A stretch of DNA of 7,135 nucleotides from Natrialbaceae archaeon B1-Br10_E2g27 (GTDB lineage Archaea > Halobacteriota > Halobacteria > Halobacteriales > Natrialbaceae): NCBI GenBank assembly GCA_001563885.1, contig LKMM01000130.1, positions 1-7,135 of the forward strand, in the 5' to 3' direction. A program made the translations under genes and the position numbers. Positions 5,427 to 7,135 of this stretch are shown here, piece after piece (position 1 is the first letter of the stretch; each line of letters begins with the position of its first letter). The notes under the pieces were generated by a model. It made no database searches, was not told the DNA's origin, and saw nothing but the letters and a program-made list of their open reading frames with translations.

Positions 5427-5792
5427 ATGTCACCGGTCGTCGTGCTATTGGTGTTCTGTGCCGTCATGAGCGCTGTCGCTATTGCTCGAGTGCTACTCGA
5501 GGACGACCGTGACCGCGTCGACGTGGGGACGGCACTCGTCGTCTGTGGGATCACTTCCCTGACTGGCGTCTGGGTGTTGTTCGAAGAGGAGTTGGCGTCT
5601 ACCGGTGGCCACCTCTCACTCGCCGTCGTCGGCGTTGTACTCATCGGGGCCGGACTCGCGTTCATCGGTCGATACTGGGACGGCGCAACTACCAACGTAG
5701 AGTCGACCAATGGGCAGTCGGCGGCTGCCGGTCAGGACGCGACTCCCGATACGGCGACGGTGGAAGTAGAGACAACTGAACGCGATCGCTAA
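5427..5792 (+). CDS. Small three-helix membrane protein of unknown function
   Basis: This 121-residue protein starts at ATG 5427 and ends at TAA 5790-5792. Three hydrophobic segments are visible, at about residues 3-24 (PVVVLLVFCAVMSAVAIARV), 33-53 (GTALVVCGITSLTGVWVLF) and 63-82 (LSLAVVGVVLIGAGLAFIGR). An acidic loop (EDDRDRVD) joins the first two. The tail from about residue 85 is hydrophilic, rich in Thr, Ala, Asp and Glu, and likely disordered. I do not recognise a family. CTTACC at 5395-5400 lies about 30 bases before the ATG and could be a weak TATA element; GGG directly precedes the ATG, too close for a normal ribosome site. The gene diverges from the zinc ribbon gene across a 134-bp gap. 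Nothing in the sequence ties it functionally to its neighbours. Confidence 0.7.
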   Translation: MSPVVVLLVFCAVMSAVAIARVLLEDDRDRVDVGTALVVCGITSLTGVWVLFEEELASTGGHLSLAVVGVVLIGAGLAFIGRYWDGATTNVESTNGQSAAAGQDATPDTATVEVETTERDR

Positions 5793-5795
5793 CGG

Positions 5796-5804
5796 AAATA
5801 TAAT
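5796..5804 (+). promoter_or_regulatory. TATA element AAATATAAT upstream of the 43-residue ORF
   Basis: AAATATAAT, preceded by CGG, is the best TATA match in the window. Its centre lies 24 bases before the ATG at 5824, so it predicts a leaderless transcript of that ORF. It could also start a long-leader transcript into the isocitrate dehydrogenase gene 215 bases downstream. Confidence 0.6.
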
Positions 5805-5823
5805 CCGGCAGACGTCTTTTCGG

Positions 5824-5955
5824 ATGACGACGATCGACGAGAGTGAGGCCGAACGCAGCGGCGAAGACGTTCACGATCGTCCGTCGTATTTCCCGGACTG
5901 GTCTGCTCTTCTGGCCGATATTGGCGTTTTGGTGGTCTCGATGTTCCGTTTGTGA
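5824..5955 (+). CDS. Possible 43-residue protein, leaderless
   Basis: ATG 5824 opens a frame of 43 codons ending at TGA 5953-5955. The product begins with an acidic stretch (MTTIDESEAERSGEDVHDR) typical of haloarchaeal proteins. It ends in a hydrophobic segment (WSALLADIGVLVVSMFRL), which could be a short membrane-associated helix or a packing surface. About two thirds of its codons end in G or C, somewhat below the neighbouring genes. The strongest support is the TATA element 24 bases ahead, which puts the predicted transcript start on the ATG. No family is recognised. It may instead be a chance frame within the isocitrate dehydrogenase leader, or a remnant of a longer gene. Confidence 0.4.
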   Translation: MTTIDESEAERSGEDVHDRPSYFPDWSALLADIGVLVVSMFRL

Positions 5956-5982
5956 GCTCCCCTCGGAGAGAAATGAGAGGTC

Positions 5983-5988
5983 TTTTAG
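5983..5988 (+). promoter_or_regulatory. Candidate TATA element for isocitrate dehydrogenase
   Basis: TTTTAG, preceded by the purine-rich GAGAGG, is centred about 29 bases before the ATG at 6015. It predicts a transcript with at most a few leader bases. No ribosome binding site precedes the ATG, consistent with leaderless or near-leaderless translation. Confidence 0.5.
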
Positions 5989-6014
5989 CCCCATCGGAGC
6001 ACCGTACAGACGAG

Positions 6015-7135
6015 ATGAGCTACGACAAGATCGAGGTCCCCGAAGCGGGAGAAAAGATCACGCTGAAGGAGGGAACCGACAACGAACTCGAGGTACCCGA
6101 CAACCCGATCATCCCGATCATCTACGGTGACGGTGTGGGCAAGGATGTCGGCCCGGCCGCACAGCAGGTGCTCGGCGCTGCTGCTGAAGCGACCGGCCGC
6201 GAGATTCACTGGATGCGCGTCTATGCCGGCGAATCCGCCCGCGAAAAATACGACGAGAACCTCCCTGAGGAGACCGTCGAGGCAATCAAAGACCACCGCG
6301 TCGCGATCAAAGGCCCACTGACGACGCCCGTCGGTGCCGGCTTCCGGTCGCTCAACGTCGGTCTGCGAAAGCTACTCGATCTGTACGCAAACGTTCGACC
6401 AACCTACCACTTAGATGGCGTTCCATCTCCGGTCAAATCCCCAGAGCAGATGGACATGGTCACGTTCCGAGAGAACACCGAAGACGTCTACGCCGGCATC
6501 GAGTGGGAAGCCGGCACCGACGAAGTCGAAGAGGTCAAAGCGTTCGTCGAAGACGAGATGGGCTTCGATAGCACCATCCACGACGGCCCAGTCGGCATCG
6601 GCGTCAAGCCGATTACCGAGTTCGGGACGAAGCGACTCGTCCGCGAGGCCATCGACTACGCCCTAGAGAACGACCGTGACTCCGTTACCCTCGTCCACAA
6701 GGGCAACATCATGAAGTTCACCGAAGGTCAGTTCCGCGACTGGGGCTATGAGGTTGCCAACGAGGAATACGGCGAGGAAGTCATCACCGAGGACACCCTC
6801 TGGGAGGAACGCGACGGCGAAGCGCCCGAAGACGCCGTCGTCGTCAACGACCGCATCGCTGACAACATGCTCCAGCAGATTCTGACCCGCACCGACGAGT
6901 ACGACGTCGTTGCGACGATGAACCTAAACGGCGACTACATGTCAGACGCCTGTGGGGCACAAATCGGCGGTCTCGGCATTGCCCCCGGTGGCAACTTCGG
7001 TGAGGGCCGCATGCTCGCCGAACCCGTCCACGGCTCTGCACCAAAATACGAAGGCCAGGACAAGGTCAACCCCACCGCCATCATCCTCTCAGGTCGTATG
7101 ATGCTCGAGTACATGGGCTGGGACGACGCCGCAGA
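6015..7135 (+). CDS. icd: NADP-dependent isocitrate dehydrogenase, 5' part
   Basis: ATG 6015 opens a frame that runs past the window end; 373 codons are visible of an expected 415-420. The enzyme converts isocitrate to 2-oxoglutarate and CO2 in the TCA cycle, in the cytoplasm. LTTPVGAGFRSLNVGLR (102-118) is the substrate-binding loop, with Ser112 matching Ser113 of E. coli Icd, the residue phosphorylated there. FRENTEDVYAGIEW holds the catalytic Tyr block and VHKGNIMKFTEG the catalytic Lys block. MNLNGDYMSDA carries the metal-binding Asp residues. HGSAPKYEGQDKVNP includes Lys344 and Tyr345, the same numbers as the NADP-specificity pair of E. coli Icd, so NADP is the expected cofactor. I see no icd kinase gene here, so Ser112 phosphorylation is not implied. 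No ribosome site precedes the ATG. The C-terminal 45 or so residues are outside the window. Confidence 0.95.
   Translation, partial: MSYDKIEVPEAGEKITLKEGTDNELEVPDNPIIPIIYGDGVGKDVGPAAQQVLGAAAEATGREIHWMRVYAGESAREKYDENLPEETVEAIKDHRVAIKGPLTTPVGAGFRSLNVGLRKLLDLYANVRPTYHLDGVPSPVKSPEQMDMVTFRENTEDVYAGIEWEAGTDEVEEVKAFVEDEMGFDSTIHDGPVGIGVKPITEFGTKRLVREAIDYALENDRDSVTLVHKGNIMKFTEGQFRDWGYEVANEEYGEEVITEDTLWEERDGEAPEDAVVVNDRIADNMLQQILTRTDEYDVVATMNLNGDYMSDACGAQIGGLGIAPGGNFGEGRMLAEPVHGSAPKYEGQDKVNPTAIILSGRMMLEYMGWDDAA

Noticed and set aside
5293..5433. 47-residue N-terminal extension of the zinc ribbon protein
   Set aside because: The extension is basic and its DNA includes the TATA element used to assign a leaderless start at 5292, so it is more likely promoter than coding sequence.
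6127..6666. Additional open frames within the isocitrate dehydrogenase gene
   Set aside because: They are Ser/Arg-rich out-of-frame readings of icd, whose own frame matches the family along its whole visible length.

Overview
This window comes from a haloarchaeon (class Halobacteria). The evidence is strongly acidic proteins, a high G+C content with G/C-rich third codon positions, archaeal TATA-type promoters placed so close to start codons that several transcripts look leaderless, T-tract termination, tiny zinc-finger proteins, and a very large excess of the hexamer CTCGAG (about 35 copies by hand count). I cannot fix the genus. The CTCGAG habit and protein style suggest the Natrialba/Natrinema/Haloterrigena side of the class, but that is inference.

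Layout from left to right. (1) The 3' half of a zinc-dependent, glutathione-independent formaldehyde dehydrogenase (+), ending in a T9 tract. (2) A 55-residue zinc-finger protein (-) and a 52-residue CxxC protein (+) diverge from a 205-bp intergenic region holding a TATA-like octamer and a 14-bp perfect palindrome. (3) A small membrane protein resembling the COG2426 / small multidrug export family (+) converges, with only 10 bp between stop codons, on (4) a minus-strand set read right to left: a 44-residue zinc ribbon, a 706-residue molybdopterin formate dehydrogenase catalytic subunit (Cys-type), and a G3E GTPase of the CobW/COG0523 family with a His-rich metal-binding loop. (5) A three-helix membrane protein (+), a possible 43-residue leaderless ORF (+), and (6) the first 373 codons of NADP-dependent isocitrate dehydrogenase (+), cut by the window end.

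How the genes may work together. Formaldehyde dehydrogenase makes formate and the formate dehydrogenase oxidises formate to CO2, so the window holds both halves of a C1 oxidation route, although the two genes are not co-transcribed. The zinc ribbon, formate dehydrogenase and COG0523 GTPase share a strand with gaps of 55 and 101 bp. The only strong promoter I see for them lies in front of the zinc ribbon, so they may form one transcript that joins a metalloenzyme with a putative metallochaperone. The most unusual non-coding structure is at the zinc ribbon/formate dehydrogenase junction: an 11-bp tandem repeat embedded in two mutually exclusive inverted repeats, one of which carries the zinc ribbon stop codon. 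I see no mobile element, CRISPR array, tRNA or rRNA, and nothing that amounts to a clearly new multi-gene system.
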